64,000 bases of DNA from Alteromonas sp. CI.11.F.A3 (GTDB lineage: Bacteria; Pseudomonadota; Gammaproteobacteria; Enterobacterales; Alteromonadaceae): assembly GCF_032925565.1 (NCBI RefSeq), contig NZ_CP136708.1, forward strand, positions 3,968,001-4,032,000. The letters are read 5' to 3'. Positions 1-8,968 of this stretch are shown one piece after another; position 1 is the stretch's first letter, and each line of letters opens with the position of its first letter. The notes below the pieces were generated by a model that worked only from the letters and a program-made list of their open reading frames with translations, did no database searches and was not told the origin of the DNA. Both the position numbers and the translations under genes were made by a program.

Positions 1-306
1 TTGATCGTAACTCACTTTGGGTAAATACCTTGGTGTATAACCGTCAAAGGTCAGCACTACGTCTACTTTTTCTGCTTGTTTTGACGATGTATCACCTGCT
101 GCGGTAACACTAAAGTAATACCAAGGGCTAGGATTTATGGGCTTATCTTCTGGTGAGAAGCTCAATACATAGGTGCCGTTTTCGTCGACTTCACAGGAAT
201 CTAACTTACCGGCTTCAAAATCTGCAGAAAAAGTAACGCCTTCGAATTCACACGCCAATGTAACAGGGGAAGCAAATGCCAGTGCAATGAAAAGTAATCG
301 GAACAT
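1..306 (-). CDS. Secreted M14-like zinc carboxypeptidase, N-terminal part (cut by window edge)
   Basis: The first 102 codons of a minus-strand gene are present; the rest lies before base 1. The start ATG has a good ribosome binding site (GGAGATATC just before it). Residues 1-18 look like a Sec signal peptide ending in TLA, followed directly by a Cys; the lipobox match is poor, so a lipoprotein is possible but not favoured. The region with NPSPWYYFSV and, further on, PRYLPKVSYD resembles the beta-sandwich domain that precedes the catalytic domain in cytosolic-carboxypeptidase-like M14 enzymes. The zinc-binding residues would lie outside the window, so activity cannot be judged. It follows the TonB-dependent receptor gene by 75 bases on the same strand, which suggests a role in degrading peptides handled by that receptor (inference). 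Confidence 0.6.
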   Translation of the reverse strand, partial: MFRLLFIALAFASPVTLACEFEGVTFSADFEAGKLDSCEVDENGTYVLSFSPEDKPINPSPWYYFSVTAAGDTSSKQAEKVDVVLTFDGYTPRYLPKVSYDQ

Positions 307-320
307 GATATCTCCATGAA

Positions 321-352
321 ATAAGCGCCCCCCTAATGGTAGGCGCCTTTTT
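321..352 (-). terminator. Weak terminator-like hairpin after the receptor gene
   Basis: On the minus strand, AAGGCGCC and GGGCGCTT can pair with one bulge around a short loop, followed by TTATTT. It lies between the receptor stop and the peptidase start, so it may reduce rather than block read-through. The stem is imperfect. Confidence 0.4.
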
Positions 353-381
353 ATGATGTAAAAGTAGGTTAAGTGTTTAAC

Positions 382-3300
382 TTAGAATTTATGATTAAGT
401 GTTACGTAGGTATAACGGCCAATCGATGAATGGAGGCTGCTGCTGAAACCAAAGGTTTCATCGGCAAACGGCGGTTCTTCGTTAGTGAGGTTACGCATGC
501 CTACGGTCACTTTCGTTTTTCCGCTAAACAATGCATCTTCACTAAAGCGGTAACTTACGTACGCATCTAACGTTGACCAATCATCAATGACGTAAGTCAC
601 TAAATCACCTGAATCGTCGGTATAATTTAAGCTAGTGTCTTCAACATCACTAACGTAACGATATTTAAGACCGGCACGCCATGCATCTTGAGAATAGGTT
701 AGCGATAAATTAGCCCGCCATTCTGGGCGTTCGTTTTGACGAATAAGGTCGCCATCGCTACCAAATATGGCCACTTGCTCCCCTTCGTACAATAACGCTT
801 CGTTTCCCGCTTCTTGCGCTGCAACCACTAGGTCTGTGATATCGTCAGATCCTTGATCGAACTTTCGTAAGTTGGCGGCACTGAGCTTAATGGAAAAATC
901 ACCTACTTCAGTTTCAAAACGGTAATCAGCACTGTAATCGATACCAGAAATATCTCTTGGTAGTAAGTTAGTGTAGTCGTTTCGAATATATATAATTTCG
1001 TCATTTTCATCACGAACAACATTTTCATTCGCGCTACCCTGGCTACGCAATAATGCGTCATACAAAATTTGCGTTTGGCTATTTAAAATACCCACCGTGT
1101 TCTCTTGCTTGATTTGCCACCAATCGACTGTAAGGGTTAACGCTTGGGTAGGCGTAAGTACTACACCAAACGAGTAGTTTTCACTTTCTTCGGGGCTTAA
1201 GGTATCACTGCCATTTCGAAGTTCTAGCGTACCGCGATTCGTTTGTGTCAACGGATCGGTTCTGGTATTTGAACGGGCAACATTTACTGCTGTGGTTTGT
1301 GGTAACCCTGGCGCTTTGAAGCCCCCTGAATAAGCACCACGAATTAACGCGTTTTCATTTACTGTCCATGCAAGGGCAAATTTAGGTTTAAATACGCTGC
1401 CTACGTCAGAGAAATCTTCGTAACGACCAGCCACCTGCAAATTCAAACTTTCAATAAAGGGTTTATCGGCCAGCAATGGAATAGCAAATTCCACATACGC
1501 AGATACCACATTGCGACTTCCGCTGGCATCCGGCGTGGGGCTACTTCCTAATACTTGGCTAGCAATTTCAGACGAAGTGCCACCCACTAAGTCACTGAAA
1601 AACAACGTGCCGTTCAAATCATCGGTACGTTTGTCGAAAAAACTTTCATAGCGATATTCAATACCTGCGGCAAAACCTACATCACCGGCGGGTAAACTAA
1701 ATAAATCTGGTCGAGATACTTTGGCATCAATTGAAGCAAGTTCTGTTTCTGACTCCCGCTCAACGTCCACCATAAAACTGTCGATAACACTTTGAGATAC
1801 CGGCGTATCGTCAACCGTATTAGGGTTAGTCACACTGGCGCCGCTAAAAATATTGTAAGCCGTACTTTCATCGGTACTATTAACCGCTTGTTGGAACAAG
1901 GTGGTGTTAATTCGATTTGCGGTATCGATAGTATTGGCTTTTGAATACAACACGGCTGAATCGAAGTCCCAATCCCCGATATAACCCCGAGAGCCTGCCA
2001 ATAAACGATAACTGTAGTCATCGACTTCGATATCTCGTGGTCCTGTATCAATGGGACGATAGCGACGAACTGTCACATCCTCACCAAAAGGGTTGTAAAA
2101 TGCGTCAGCCGACACCGTAAAACGCTGTGCTGTTAGATTGCCCGACTGTTCACGAATACGTTTTGCCGTTGCTGAGTAGTAAAGGGCTTCACCGTATATC
2201 TCAACATCATCGTTGATTTGGTGATTCACCAATGTGTATAGATTTAACCTATCGACTTCAGAGCTTAAGCTACGCTGTGAGTTTGAGTCGAAGCGCATAT
2301 CTCGAGGCGTTGATCCAGTAGACGCGCACACATCGCCACTAACGTCTGCCACACAATCGTTGTATGACGCTGGTTCAAGATGAAAGGTGCCTAAACTGCC
2401 TGAGAAGAATTCGCCCCATGGCGTTACCGTTGAGCGATTATCTAGTTGTGTATCGCCAACAAAATCAGCAGGCACTTCGCTGAAGTTACGTAAGTCAGAA
2501 CTGGCGGCATAATCCCGCTCACTCGCCATAACCATATCGCGATGATAGTACCCACCACTAAAAGTAACGTGAGTTTTATCATTATTAAATAACCAACCAC
2601 CAGCACCTGATAAATTGATTTGGTCACGACCTGTACCCTGACTACTGCCATATTGGGCTTGAACTTCACCGCCTGTATATTTGTCGTCTAAAACATAATT
2701 CACTACACCTGATATGGCATCAGTACCGTAAATAGCCGCAGCGCCATCGCGTAACACTTCAACGCGTTTTAGCCCTTTAACTGGCAGCGTATTTGAATTC
2801 ACAGTAGTGACAGGCACTAAGTTTTCGGCTTGCGTGCCTGGGTGTAGCACTAATCGGCGACCGTTCAACAGCGTAAGCGTATAACCTGTGCCTATACCTC
2901 GTAGGTTTACTGATGAGACATCGCCACGTGCGTCGTTAACACCACCAACTACACGCTCGCTATTAAAATTTACGGCACCTTGTTGTGGTAACTCCGCTAA
3001 AATTTCAGCGCCGCTGCTTAAGCCTAAACCGTCTATATCTTCAGATGACATCATGGTGACGGGCAATGCGCCAGTATCTTGCATTCCACGGATGTTTGAG
3101 CCAGTAACCTGAATACGCTCTACACTTGCTTCTTGTTTTTGAACGTCAGCAGTAACGGGAACGGCAGAAGGGTCTTGTGGTTGGTTTTTCTCTTCGCTTC
3201 CAATCGGTGTAACAATATAGGTACTTTTAGAGGTTTGCTTGTAGGTGAAGCCTGTGCCTTCAAGCAAGGTAGAAAGTGCATCTTGCACATCCATACTACC

Positions 3301-3507
3301 TTCTAGCTTAGGGGCTAGTTTTTGTTTTATTCTAGCGTCTGAAAACAAAATTTGAATTTCACTGTGCTGTGCCAGTGAGAGTAATGCGTTATCAAGTGTA
3401 GTAGCTTGAATTGAAAGGTTATCTATTTGCTGTGCTTTTAAGCCTGTGCTTAGTGACAATGCGACACACAGGGCTAACGTACTTGTTGTGGTTTTTGGCA
3501 ACTTCAT
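382..3507 (-). CDS. TonB-dependent outer-membrane receptor with N-terminal STN signalling domain
   Basis: A 1041-residue outer-membrane receptor. Residues 1-25 are a signal peptide. About residues 30-105 form a secretin/TonB short N-terminal (STN) domain, the part that in FecA-type transducers contacts the inner-membrane anti-sigma factor. A TonB-box-like ERIQVTGSN follows near residue 130, then the plug (LNGRRLVL, RVEVLRDGAAAIYGTDA) and a beta-barrel ending in an aromatic-rich strand (YTYVTLNHKF). The start is supported by AGGAG ten bases upstream. It lies 67 bases downstream of a FecR-like gene and a sigma factor gene on the same strand, the classic transenvelope signalling arrangement. The plug resembles the broad marine family of TonB receptors with a GSNI motif, which are not clearly siderophore receptors. 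The downstream M14-like peptidase hints at a peptide-type substrate, but the ligand is unknown. Confidence 0.9.
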   Translation of the reverse strand: MKLPKTTTSTLALCVALSLSTGLKAQQIDNLSIQATTLDNALLSLAQHSEIQILFSDARIKQKLAPKLEGSMDVQDALSTLLEGTGFTYKQTSKSTYIVTPIGSEEKNQPQDPSAVPVTADVQKQEASVERIQVTGSNIRGMQDTGALPVTMMSSEDIDGLGLSSGAEILAELPQQGAVNFNSERVVGGVNDARGDVSSVNLRGIGTGYTLTLLNGRRLVLHPGTQAENLVPVTTVNSNTLPVKGLKRVEVLRDGAAAIYGTDAISGVVNYVLDDKYTGGEVQAQYGSSQGTGRDQINLSGAGGWLFNNDKTHVTFSGGYYHRDMVMASERDYAASSDLRNFSEVPADFVGDTQLDNRSTVTPWGEFFSGSLGTFHLEPASYNDCVADVSGDVCASTGSTPRDMRFDSNSQRSLSSEVDRLNLYTLVNHQINDDVEIYGEALYYSATAKRIREQSGNLTAQRFTVSADAFYNPFGEDVTVRRYRPIDTGPRDIEVDDYSYRLLAGSRGYIGDWDFDSAVLYSKANTIDTANRINTTLFQQAVNSTDESTAYNIFSGASVTNPNTVDDTPVSQSVIDSFMVDVERESETELASIDAKVSRPDLFSLPAGDVGFAAGIEYRYESFFDKRTDDLNGTLFFSDLVGGTSSEIASQVLGSSPTPDASGSRNVVSAYVEFAIPLLADKPFIESLNLQVAGRYEDFSDVGSVFKPKFALAWTVNENALIRGAYSGGFKAPGLPQTTAVNVARSNTRTDPLTQTNRGTLELRNGSDTLSPEESENYSFGVVLTPTQALTLTVDWWQIKQENTVGILNSQTQILYDALLRSQGSANENVVRDENDEIIYIRNDYTNLLPRDISGIDYSADYRFETEVGDFSIKLSAANLRKFDQGSDDITDLVVAAQEAGNEALLYEGEQVAIFGSDGDLIRQNERPEWRANLSLTYSQDAWRAGLKYRYVSDVEDTSLNYTDDSGDLVTYVIDDWSTLDAYVSYRFSEDALFSGKTKVTVGMRNLTNEEPPFADETFGFSSSLHSSIGRYTYVTLNHKF

Positions 3508-3574
3508 GGCTGCTCCTATAGTATTTTAATGTGTTCCCTTTTAGTTAATACGCAGCCAAAAACAAAACCCTCCG

Positions 3575-4564
3575 CTATTTCTTCACTAATTTTATATTTT
3601 CTTCATCTCTTTTCGCTTCTATCGGCAAGGTTGCTTCAAGTGCCGTTAAAATTGCATCGCCATCTGACAGCTTAAAAACGCCACTAATACGCAAATCGGC
3701 TACATCCTGACTAATCACTATTTTTTTGCTTCTATAGCGGTTAAAACTGGCAATAACTTTATCTAACCGTTCTTCATCAAAACGTAAGTAACCCGTACGC
3801 CAACTTTGCGCCTTTACTACACTATCCACATTTTCTTTTGCGATAAGTGCACTGGTATTATTAAACGATGCGACTGCGCCGGCTTCCAATAACACTTGGG
3901 TATCATTTTCCGCTGGCTTGTCGGTGTTCGCCTCTGCCTTTTCTTCTATGGCAACGATACCTTCTTCTACCGCAATATCAAACCCAGCCTGTGACAGCTT
4001 AATATTAAACTTCGTCCCTACGACTCTCACCGTTTTGTTTGTGGTATGAATTAGGAATGGACGGGAGCGATCTTTAGCAATATCAAAAAATGCCTCACCC
4101 TGTTCTAGCCAAAGCTCTCTGTGCGCTTCGCTAAACTTTATATTAATGCGGGTATCTGTATTCAACGTAATGGTAGAGCCATCGGATAATCCAACATTGC
4201 TCACCTCGCCAATGGCAGTGGAATAATTATTGGCAAGCTCACTGTTATCAATACTTTGGTCTGGCGCATTGTGATGCGTGATGAGTAAAAAGCAGAATGA
4301 TGCTACAACAATAGATGCCGCTAGATAGCGCATGCGATAGAAACGTTTTTCCAACTTTTGGCGCCAGCCTATATGAGGCGCAATGTGAGCAGAGCTCTCC
4401 CATACTAAAAGCGCATCGTCAAAAGCTGCTTGATGGGCGGCTTTTGCATCGCACCATGCAAGGATCTCACTTTCTTCTTTAGCTGTCAGTTCACCAGAGT
4501 AAAGACGCACAACGTATTCACTTGCACGTTTATTGATTGAATACTGGTTCAAAGCCGTAGCCAT
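3575..4564 (-). CDS. FecR-family anti-sigma factor / sigma regulator
   Basis: A 329-residue single-pass inner-membrane regulator. Residues 10-60 match the cytoplasmic N-terminal domain of FecR proteins (DUF4880-like; EILAWCDAKAAHQAAFDDAL), which binds the sigma factor. A transmembrane helix lies near residues 79-99. The periplasmic part contains the FecR domain (WLEQGEAFFDIAKD, VVGTKFNIK) and ends in a small domain (residues 260-329; YLRFDEERLDKVIASFNRY) of the type that meets the receptor signalling domain. The ATG overlaps the stop codon of the upstream sigma gene by one base (TAATG), implying translational coupling. Expected role: hold or activate the sigma factor according to ligand occupancy of the receptor encoded next. 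Confidence 0.9.
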   Translation of the reverse strand: MATALNQYSINKRASEYVVRLYSGELTAKEESEILAWCDAKAAHQAAFDDALLVWESSAHIAPHIGWRQKLEKRFYRMRYLAASIVVASFCFLLITHHNAPDQSIDNSELANNYSTAIGEVSNVGLSDGSTITLNTDTRINIKFSEAHRELWLEQGEAFFDIAKDRSRPFLIHTTNKTVRVVGTKFNIKLSQAGFDIAVEEGIVAIEEKAEANTDKPAENDTQVLLEAGAVASFNNTSALIAKENVDSVVKAQSWRTGYLRFDEERLDKVIASFNRYRSKKIVISQDVADLRISGVFKLSDGDAILTALEATLPIEAKRDEENIKLVKK

Positions 4565-5127
4565 TAATCTTGCACCTTATTTCGGATAGCCGTCAGTGCG
4601 GCCGAAATGTATTTTTCTACTGTACTAACAGAAACGCCTAATATATCGCTGATCTCCCGATAAGCTTTACCTTCAACTCGGCAAAGTACAAATGCGGATT
4701 TGTGATGAGGGTTAATATTTTCAAGCACGTTTTCAATTTCTATGAGTTTCTCAGCTATCCCTGCATGCTTCTCGGGTTCATTGCTCCACGTAGAGTATAG
4801 GGTATCAGAAAATGGTTCATGCGCTTCATGAGCACGCACTTTTGCTCGCCGTTCTCTATCGATGATTAAATTGGTGACAACGGTAAACAGAAAGCTTCTA
4901 AACGTATCTTGGCGCGCTTCAATCTTCTGAGCCAATCCATCTAGTGAAAAAAGTTTGGCGTACATTTCTTGGATAATATCTTCCACTTCCGGGGAATTAG
5001 CTCGTGCCCTTACTCGAATAAATCGACGAAGTGCCGGCTCATGCTCAGAAATGAGATGGTAGAGCGTTGCGTTGTCGCTTTGAGACTGCGCTATAGCTGA
5101 TTGAGTATTTAAATAAACAACTTTCAC
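4564..5127 (-). CDS. ECF RNA polymerase sigma factor, FecI type
   Basis: A 187-residue extracytoplasmic-function sigma factor. Region 2 lies at about residues 30-95 (RFIRVRARANSPEVEDIIQE, then FLFTVVTNLIIDRERR). Region 4 is at about 120-183, with a helix-turn-helix YREISDILGVSVSTVEKYIS. The start is a GTG; no better start exists because the nearby upstream ATG is in another frame and soon stops. The gene is first in a minus-strand set with fecR and the TonB-dependent receptor. It should direct polymerase to the receptor promoter, probably in the 67 bases between fecR and the receptor, but I could not identify that promoter with confidence. Confidence 0.9.
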   Translation of the reverse strand: MKVVYLNTQSAIAQSQSDNATLYHLISEHEPALRRFIRVRARANSPEVEDIIQEMYAKLFSLDGLAQKIEARQDTFRSFLFTVVTNLIIDRERRAKVRAHEAHEPFSDTLYSTWSNEPEKHAGIAEKLIEIENVLENINPHHKSAFVLCRVEGKAYREISDILGVSVSTVEKYISAALTAIRNKVQD

Positions 5128-5220
5128 ACTAATTCTTCGTTCATTTCTGGCCTACCTACTAGTACGCAGTGAAGCATAAATCCCTCCACCTTTTTTCATT
5201 TTATTTTTAGCCAGAAAATA

Positions 5221-5247
5221 AAAAACCCGGCATAAGCCGGGTTTTTT
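5221..5247 (-). terminator. Rho-independent terminator of rplM-rpsI
   Basis: Perfect stem ACCCGGC/GCCGGGT with a four-base ATAA loop, flanked on both sides by A and T runs, so it can act in either direction. It lies 15 bases past the rpsI stop and separates the ribosomal operon from the sigma factor gene. Confidence 0.9.
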
Positions 5248-5262
5248 GCATAAAACGTAAAA

Positions 5263-5655
5263 TTAACGTTTTGAGAACTGTGGACGCTTACGCGCTTTGT
5301 GTAGACCCACTTTCTTACGTTCAACTTGACGAGCGTCACGAGTAACGAAGCCAGCTTTACGTAGAGCAGGACGTAACGTCTCATCGTACTCCATAAGAGC
5401 GCGAGTGATGCCGTGACGAATTGCGCCAGCTTGACCGTTAGAACCACCACCTTTAACAGTGACGTATAGGTCAAACTTTTCCAACATTTCAACAAGTTCT
5501 AGAGGTTGACGAACAACCATGCACTCAGTCTCGCGACCAAAGTACTCGTCTAGAGCACGTTTGTTTACTTGAATGTTACCTGAGCCTGGACGCAGGAACA
5601 CACGAGCGGTAGAACTTTTGCGGCGGCCGGTGCCGTAGTATTGAGTATCTGCCAT
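5263..5655 (-). CDS. rpsI: 30S ribosomal protein S9
   Basis: 130 residues, the usual length. It begins with [20 protein letters not shown] and ends in the basic [17 protein letters not shown] tail whose last residues reach the ribosomal P site. It assembles into the head of the 30S subunit. It follows rplM by 12 bases in the standard two-gene operon and is followed by a strong terminator. Confidence 0.98.
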   Translation of the reverse strand: MADTQYYGTGRRKSSTARVFLRPGSGNIQVNKRALDEYFGRETECMVVRQPLELVEMLEKFDLYVTVKGGGSNGQAGAIRHGITRALMEYDETLRPALRKAGFVTRDARQVERKKVGLHKARKRPQFSKR

Positions 5656-5667
5656 TTCGATTGCCCC

Positions 5668-6096
5668 TTAGATGTCCAAAACTTGTGGTTGCTGTGCTGC
5701 GTGCTTATGTTCTGCACCAGCGTAAACTTTCATTTTACGGAACATTGCACGGCCTAGAGGACCTTTTGGCAGCATTCCTTTCACTGCTTTCTCAATAACC
5801 ATTTCTGGTTTGAAAGCTAGCAGCTTTTCAAAGTTAGTTTCTTTCAGACCACCTGGATAGCCACTGTGTGCATAATAGATTTTGTTCAATGCTTTACGGC
5901 CAGTAACCGTAATTTTATCAGCATTGATAACTACAATGTAATCACCAGTGTCCACATGAGGAGTGTACTCTGGCTTATGCTTACCACGAAGGCGCAATGC
6001 GATTTCTGAAGCCAAACGGCCTAGAGTTTTGTCTGTGGCGTCAACCACGTACCAGTCACGTTGTACCGTTTCTGGCTTTGCAACAAAAGTTTTCAT
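5668..6096 (-). CDS. rplM: 50S ribosomal protein L13
   Basis: 142 residues, the same length as the E. coli protein. Family motifs include [18 protein letters not shown] at the start and [20 protein letters not shown] near the end. It is an early-binding 50S protein contacting 23S rRNA. First gene of the rplM-rpsI operon, with a leader of about 130 bases after the predicted promoter. In E. coli the operon is repressed by L13 acting on the leader; the hairpin at 6194-6211 may matter for a similar control here (inference). Confidence 0.98.
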   Translation of the reverse strand: MKTFVAKPETVQRDWYVVDATDKTLGRLASEIALRLRGKHKPEYTPHVDTGDYIVVINADKITVTGRKALNKIYYAHSGYPGGLKETNFEKLLAFKPEMVIEKAVKGMLPKGPLGRAMFRKMKVYAGAEHKHAAQQPQVLDI

Positions 6097-6193
6097 TTAA
6101 ATATCACCCGAATAATATCGTCGTTACTGATTTCTGAACACCAGAAATCACCATAAAATCAACACAAAGACCCCTTCGAGCCGGTCGATTCTT

Positions 6194-6211
6194 CCACCTT
6201 CCCAAAGGTGG
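6194..6211 (-). other. Stable hairpin in the rplM leader
   Basis: CCACCTT and AAGGTGG form a seven-pair stem with a four-base loop in the transcribed leader, about 100 bases before the rplM start codon. There is no U run after it, so it is not a terminator. A role in L13 autoregulation or mRNA stability is possible. Confidence 0.5.
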
Positions 6212-6232
6212 GCGTAACTGGGCAGGGCGCGA

Positions 6233-6260
6233 ATTATACAGGTTTTGACGAAAATGCGAA
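6233..6260 (-). promoter_or_regulatory. Predicted sigma-70 promoter of rplM-rpsI
   Basis: On the minus strand a perfect TATAAT (6233-6238) follows a TTCGCA -35-like hexamer (6255-6260) after 16 bases. A GC-rich stretch (TCGCGCCC) follows the -10, resembling the discriminator of growth-rate-controlled ribosomal promoters. Confidence 0.7.
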
Positions 6261-6382
6261 CCCCTAATTTGCAATTATGGGTTCTTTTTCTGCACAAAGT
6301 TTCTACAGAAACCGTGACAAGCCTAATTAATTCCGTTAATTTCAAGTAGAAGATTTTTTTGAAGAGAATGAATAGGGAAATA

Positions 6383-7273
6383 ATGCGTTTATCGGCCTTG
6401 GTTTTAGTTGTGCTTCAATTTATGGCAAGTACACATGTTAAAGCCGAATCTAATGATGTTACGCTCACTCAAGCATTCGCCGATGACAATTATGGTTTGT
6501 ATCAGCGAAAAGTTCTTGAAGCTGTATTTTCGGCAACTCCGGAATATGGTGAAGCACAGATTTCCCTACACCCTCACCCAATGTCACAAAGTCGGCAAGT
6601 AGTATCCCTGTTAAAAGGTGATGCCCATATAATGTGGAGTGTGACTAATGCTGAGCGTGAGAAATTACTAACCCCAATCAAATTCCCCCTCCTAAAAGGA
6701 TTGGCTGGGTATCGCGTACTAGTGATTGCAAAAGATGCCCAACACAACTTTCCACATGCATTAAGTACCGATGAGCTTAAGACCCGCACCTTGGTGCAGG
6801 GAAACGACTGGCCCGACTTACACGTTCTTAAATCTAATGGGTTTAATGCGGCGGGCGAAGAATGGAGTTTATGGTTTACGTCAATGTACACCATGGTGGA
6901 AAAAGGCATTGTGGATGGCTTTCCTCGAAATGTTAATGAGGTAAAAACAGACTTAATACGTCATGCCGATAAGCCCGTTACTATCGATAAAAATCATCTT
7001 CTTATTTACCCCAATTACGAATACTTCTTCGTGCACCCTGATAACAGTGCTTTAGCAAAAAGAATTCGTATTGGCCTGTCACGACTTATTGAAAACGGCA
7101 CACTTGAAACTCTATTTAATAAATTCGAATCTCATAAATTCGCCCTGACATTGGCGGACGATCCTCGTCGCGCTAGGCATTTACTGCAAAACCATTCTTT
7201 ACCTTATGTGCTTGATTACGCCCGCTGGGATTTAGAGAAAGAAAAAGCCATCAAGGCGCTTTTAGCCGAATAA
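6383..7273 (+). CDS. Orphan periplasmic solute-binding-like protein (SBP family 3-like)
   Basis: About 296 residues. From the ATG at 6383 the protein starts with a good Sec signal peptide (MRLSALVLVVLQF, cleavage near VKA-ES) and has AGGGA a few bases upstream. An ATG at 6368 is an alternative start but has no spaced ribosome binding site. The body resembles the periplasmic substrate-binding fold of amino-acid ABC transporters: SRQVVSLLKGDAHIMWS early, MYTMVEKGIVDGFPRNVNEV mid-protein, ALAKRIRIGLSRLIENG near the end. No permease or ATPase genes are nearby, so a sensor or stand-alone role is as likely as transport. Ligand unknown. Confidence 0.7.
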   Translation: MRLSALVLVVLQFMASTHVKAESNDVTLTQAFADDNYGLYQRKVLEAVFSATPEYGEAQISLHPHPMSQSRQVVSLLKGDAHIMWSVTNAEREKLLTPIKFPLLKGLAGYRVLVIAKDAQHNFPHALSTDELKTRTLVQGNDWPDLHVLKSNGFNAAGEEWSLWFTSMYTMVEKGIVDGFPRNVNEVKTDLIRHADKPVTIDKNHLLIYPNYEYFFVHPDNSALAKRIRIGLSRLIENGTLETLFNKFESHKFALTLADDPRRARHLLQNHSLPYVLDYARWDLEKEKAIKALLAE

Positions 7274-7367
7274 TTACCTCGTGTGGCCATTTTTCTTGTT
7301 TTATACCCCGTATTACTGGTAAAACACCCGCCTAAAAATCTACTTATCATCAATTAGGAACCCCACA

Positions 7368-8012
7368 ATGCGCAGTACACGTGGACTTATCTCGGTTTGT
7401 ATCTTTCTTATGGTTTATGCAAATCTTACCTTCGCAGACAACAACAGCACATTGCTTGATATTCAGCAGCAGTGGGCGTCAATCAATTATGAAGCTGATA
7501 GCAGCGAAAAAGAACAAGCCTTTTTAGCGCTTATTGCTGATGCAGAAGCCTTTGTTGCATCATCTAATAACAGCGCCGAAGCGCTGACGTGGTTAGCCAT
7601 CACTCAATCTAGTGCCGCAAAAGCAAAAGGTGGTTTGGGCGCATTAGACTTTGCCAAAGCGGCAAGAGCGAACCTAGAAAAAGCCATAGAGGCAGATGAG
7701 CAAGTATTAGAAGGGACTGCATTAACCGTATTAGCGGCGTTGTATCACAATGTACCTGGCTGGCCGGTTGCTTTTGGCAGTGACAAAAAAGCAGCGCGCT
7801 TGTTTGAAAAGGCGCTAGCGCTTTACCCAAACAGTATGGATACCCACTACTTTTATGCAGAATACTTGTTTGATGATGGCGAATATGAAGAGGCTGCTCG
7901 GCATTTAATATTAGCCAAAAGCGCGCCTGAAAAACAAAACCGCCCTATTGCGGATAAAGGCCGCAGAGCAGAAATAGAAAGTTTAGAAGCCAAAGTCGCG
8001 AGTAAGCTATAA
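7368..8012 (+). CDS. Secreted TPR-like protein of unknown function
   Basis: 214 residues with an N-terminal signal peptide (MRSTRGLISVCIFLMVYANLTFA) and AGGAA before the ATG. The mature part is predicted alpha-helical with TPR-like helical pairs: RANLEKAIEADEQVLEG, ARLFEKALALYPNSMDTHYFYAEYLFDDGEYEEAARHL. The central segment with GWPVAFGSDKKA recalls periplasmic TPR proteins of the TRAP-associated kind, but the match is loose. It stands alone on the plus strand, convergent with mazG. Function unknown. Confidence 0.7.
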   Translation: MRSTRGLISVCIFLMVYANLTFADNNSTLLDIQQQWASINYEADSSEKEQAFLALIADAEAFVASSNNSAEALTWLAITQSSAAKAKGGLGALDFAKAARANLEKAIEADEQVLEGTALTVLAALYHNVPGWPVAFGSDKKAARLFEKALALYPNSMDTHYFYAEYLFDDGEYEEAARHLILAKSAPEKQNRPIADKGRRAEIESLEAKVASKL

Positions 8013-8044
8013 CAGCTAAGCTTTTTAATAGAACCTATAAAGCG

Positions 8045-8968
8045 TTATGACTTAGCAGTGGTAATTTTCGCTTGCTGCCATAGCGCTTCCATTTCATCAA
8101 GCGTCATGTATGCCAAGGGTGACGCTTCACTCTCAGGCTCGCGGTTTTTTATCGCCAAGTCGTCAGAAGCTATTTCATGAGCTAAAGACTCGACCACTTT
8201 AAAGCGCTTAGCGAACTTATTGCTGGCATTACGCAGCGCCGTATCGGCATCTACTTTACAATGTCTTGCCAGATTCACCATAGCAAACAATGTATCGCCT
8301 ATTTCTTCCTCTAAGGCTTGCTGATTCAGGGTTTCGGCATCAAGTTCTTGTTGAATCTCTTCAACTTCTTCTCGCACTTTATCCAAAACAGGCGCCACTT
8401 CTGGCCAATCAAAACCTACCTTTGCACAGGCTTTTTGAAGTTTTTGGGCATACATTAATGCCGGCATTCCCACCGGCACATCATCAAGAAGACTGGGCAA
8501 AGCCGGTTCACCGCCCTTAGTGTTCGAAGTGGCATTCAGGTTTTGCTTTAAGGCCTGTTGTTTGAGGGCTTTTTCTTGGGCTTTTATACTTTCCCACTGT
8601 GCAGTTAAACCTTCCTCGCTACTTGGCTGAGAAGAAGGGTCACCAAATACATGAGGATGACGGCGAGTCATTTTATCACTAATGCTTTTCGCCACATCAT
8701 TAAATGTAAAACTGCCCTCTTCCTCTGCAATGCGGGAATAGAACACCACTTGAAACAGCAAATCGCCCAGTTCGTCACGAATATCCGAAGGCTCACCTTT
8801 CGCGATAGCATCAGCCACTTCGTAGGCTTCCTCTATGGTATAACGGGTTAGGCTTTCCATGGTTTGCTGAACATCCCACGGGCAACCAGATTTTGGATCT
8901 CGAAGCTTTGCCATTATCTCTTGAAGTCGTTTTACCTCAGGCAACTCAGAATTGTTTGCGTTTTGCAT
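8045..8968 (-). CDS. mazG: Nucleoside triphosphate pyrophosphohydrolase MazG
   Basis: 307 residues, against about 263 in E. coli. Two MazG helical domains are visible: residues 10-115 (RDPKSGCPWDVQQT, IEEAYEVADAIAKG, IRDELGDLLFQVVFYSRIA) and 170-265 (GFDWPEVAPVLDKVREEVEEI, LEEEIGDTLFAMVNLARH). The EExxE and ExxD metal-binding patterns are present in both halves. Extra length comes mostly from a variable linker near residues 130-165. It hydrolyses NTPs to NMP and pyrophosphate and can lower (p)ppGpp levels in starved cells. The ATG lies inside the last 23 bases of relA, indicating translational coupling with the ppGpp synthetase. Confidence 0.95.
   Translation of the reverse strand: MQNANNSELPEVKRLQEIMAKLRDPKSGCPWDVQQTMESLTRYTIEEAYEVADAIAKGEPSDIRDELGDLLFQVVFYSRIAEEEGSFTFNDVAKSISDKMTRRHPHVFGDPSSQPSSEEGLTAQWESIKAQEKALKQQALKQNLNATSNTKGGEPALPSLLDDVPVGMPALMYAQKLQKACAKVGFDWPEVAPVLDKVREEVEEIQQELDAETLNQQALEEEIGDTLFAMVNLARHCKVDADTALRNASNKFAKRFKVVESLAHEIASDDLAIKNREPESEASPLAYMTLDEMEALWQQAKITTAKS

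Noticed and set aside
5196-5495. Open frame overlapping rpsI on the same strand in another frame
   Set aside because: It is a shadow of the S9 gene and runs through its terminator; no family resemblance.
8946-8968. Possible frameshift between relA and mazG because of their overlap
   Set aside because: Both proteins are full-length with normal ends; a short overlap is ordinary translational coupling.
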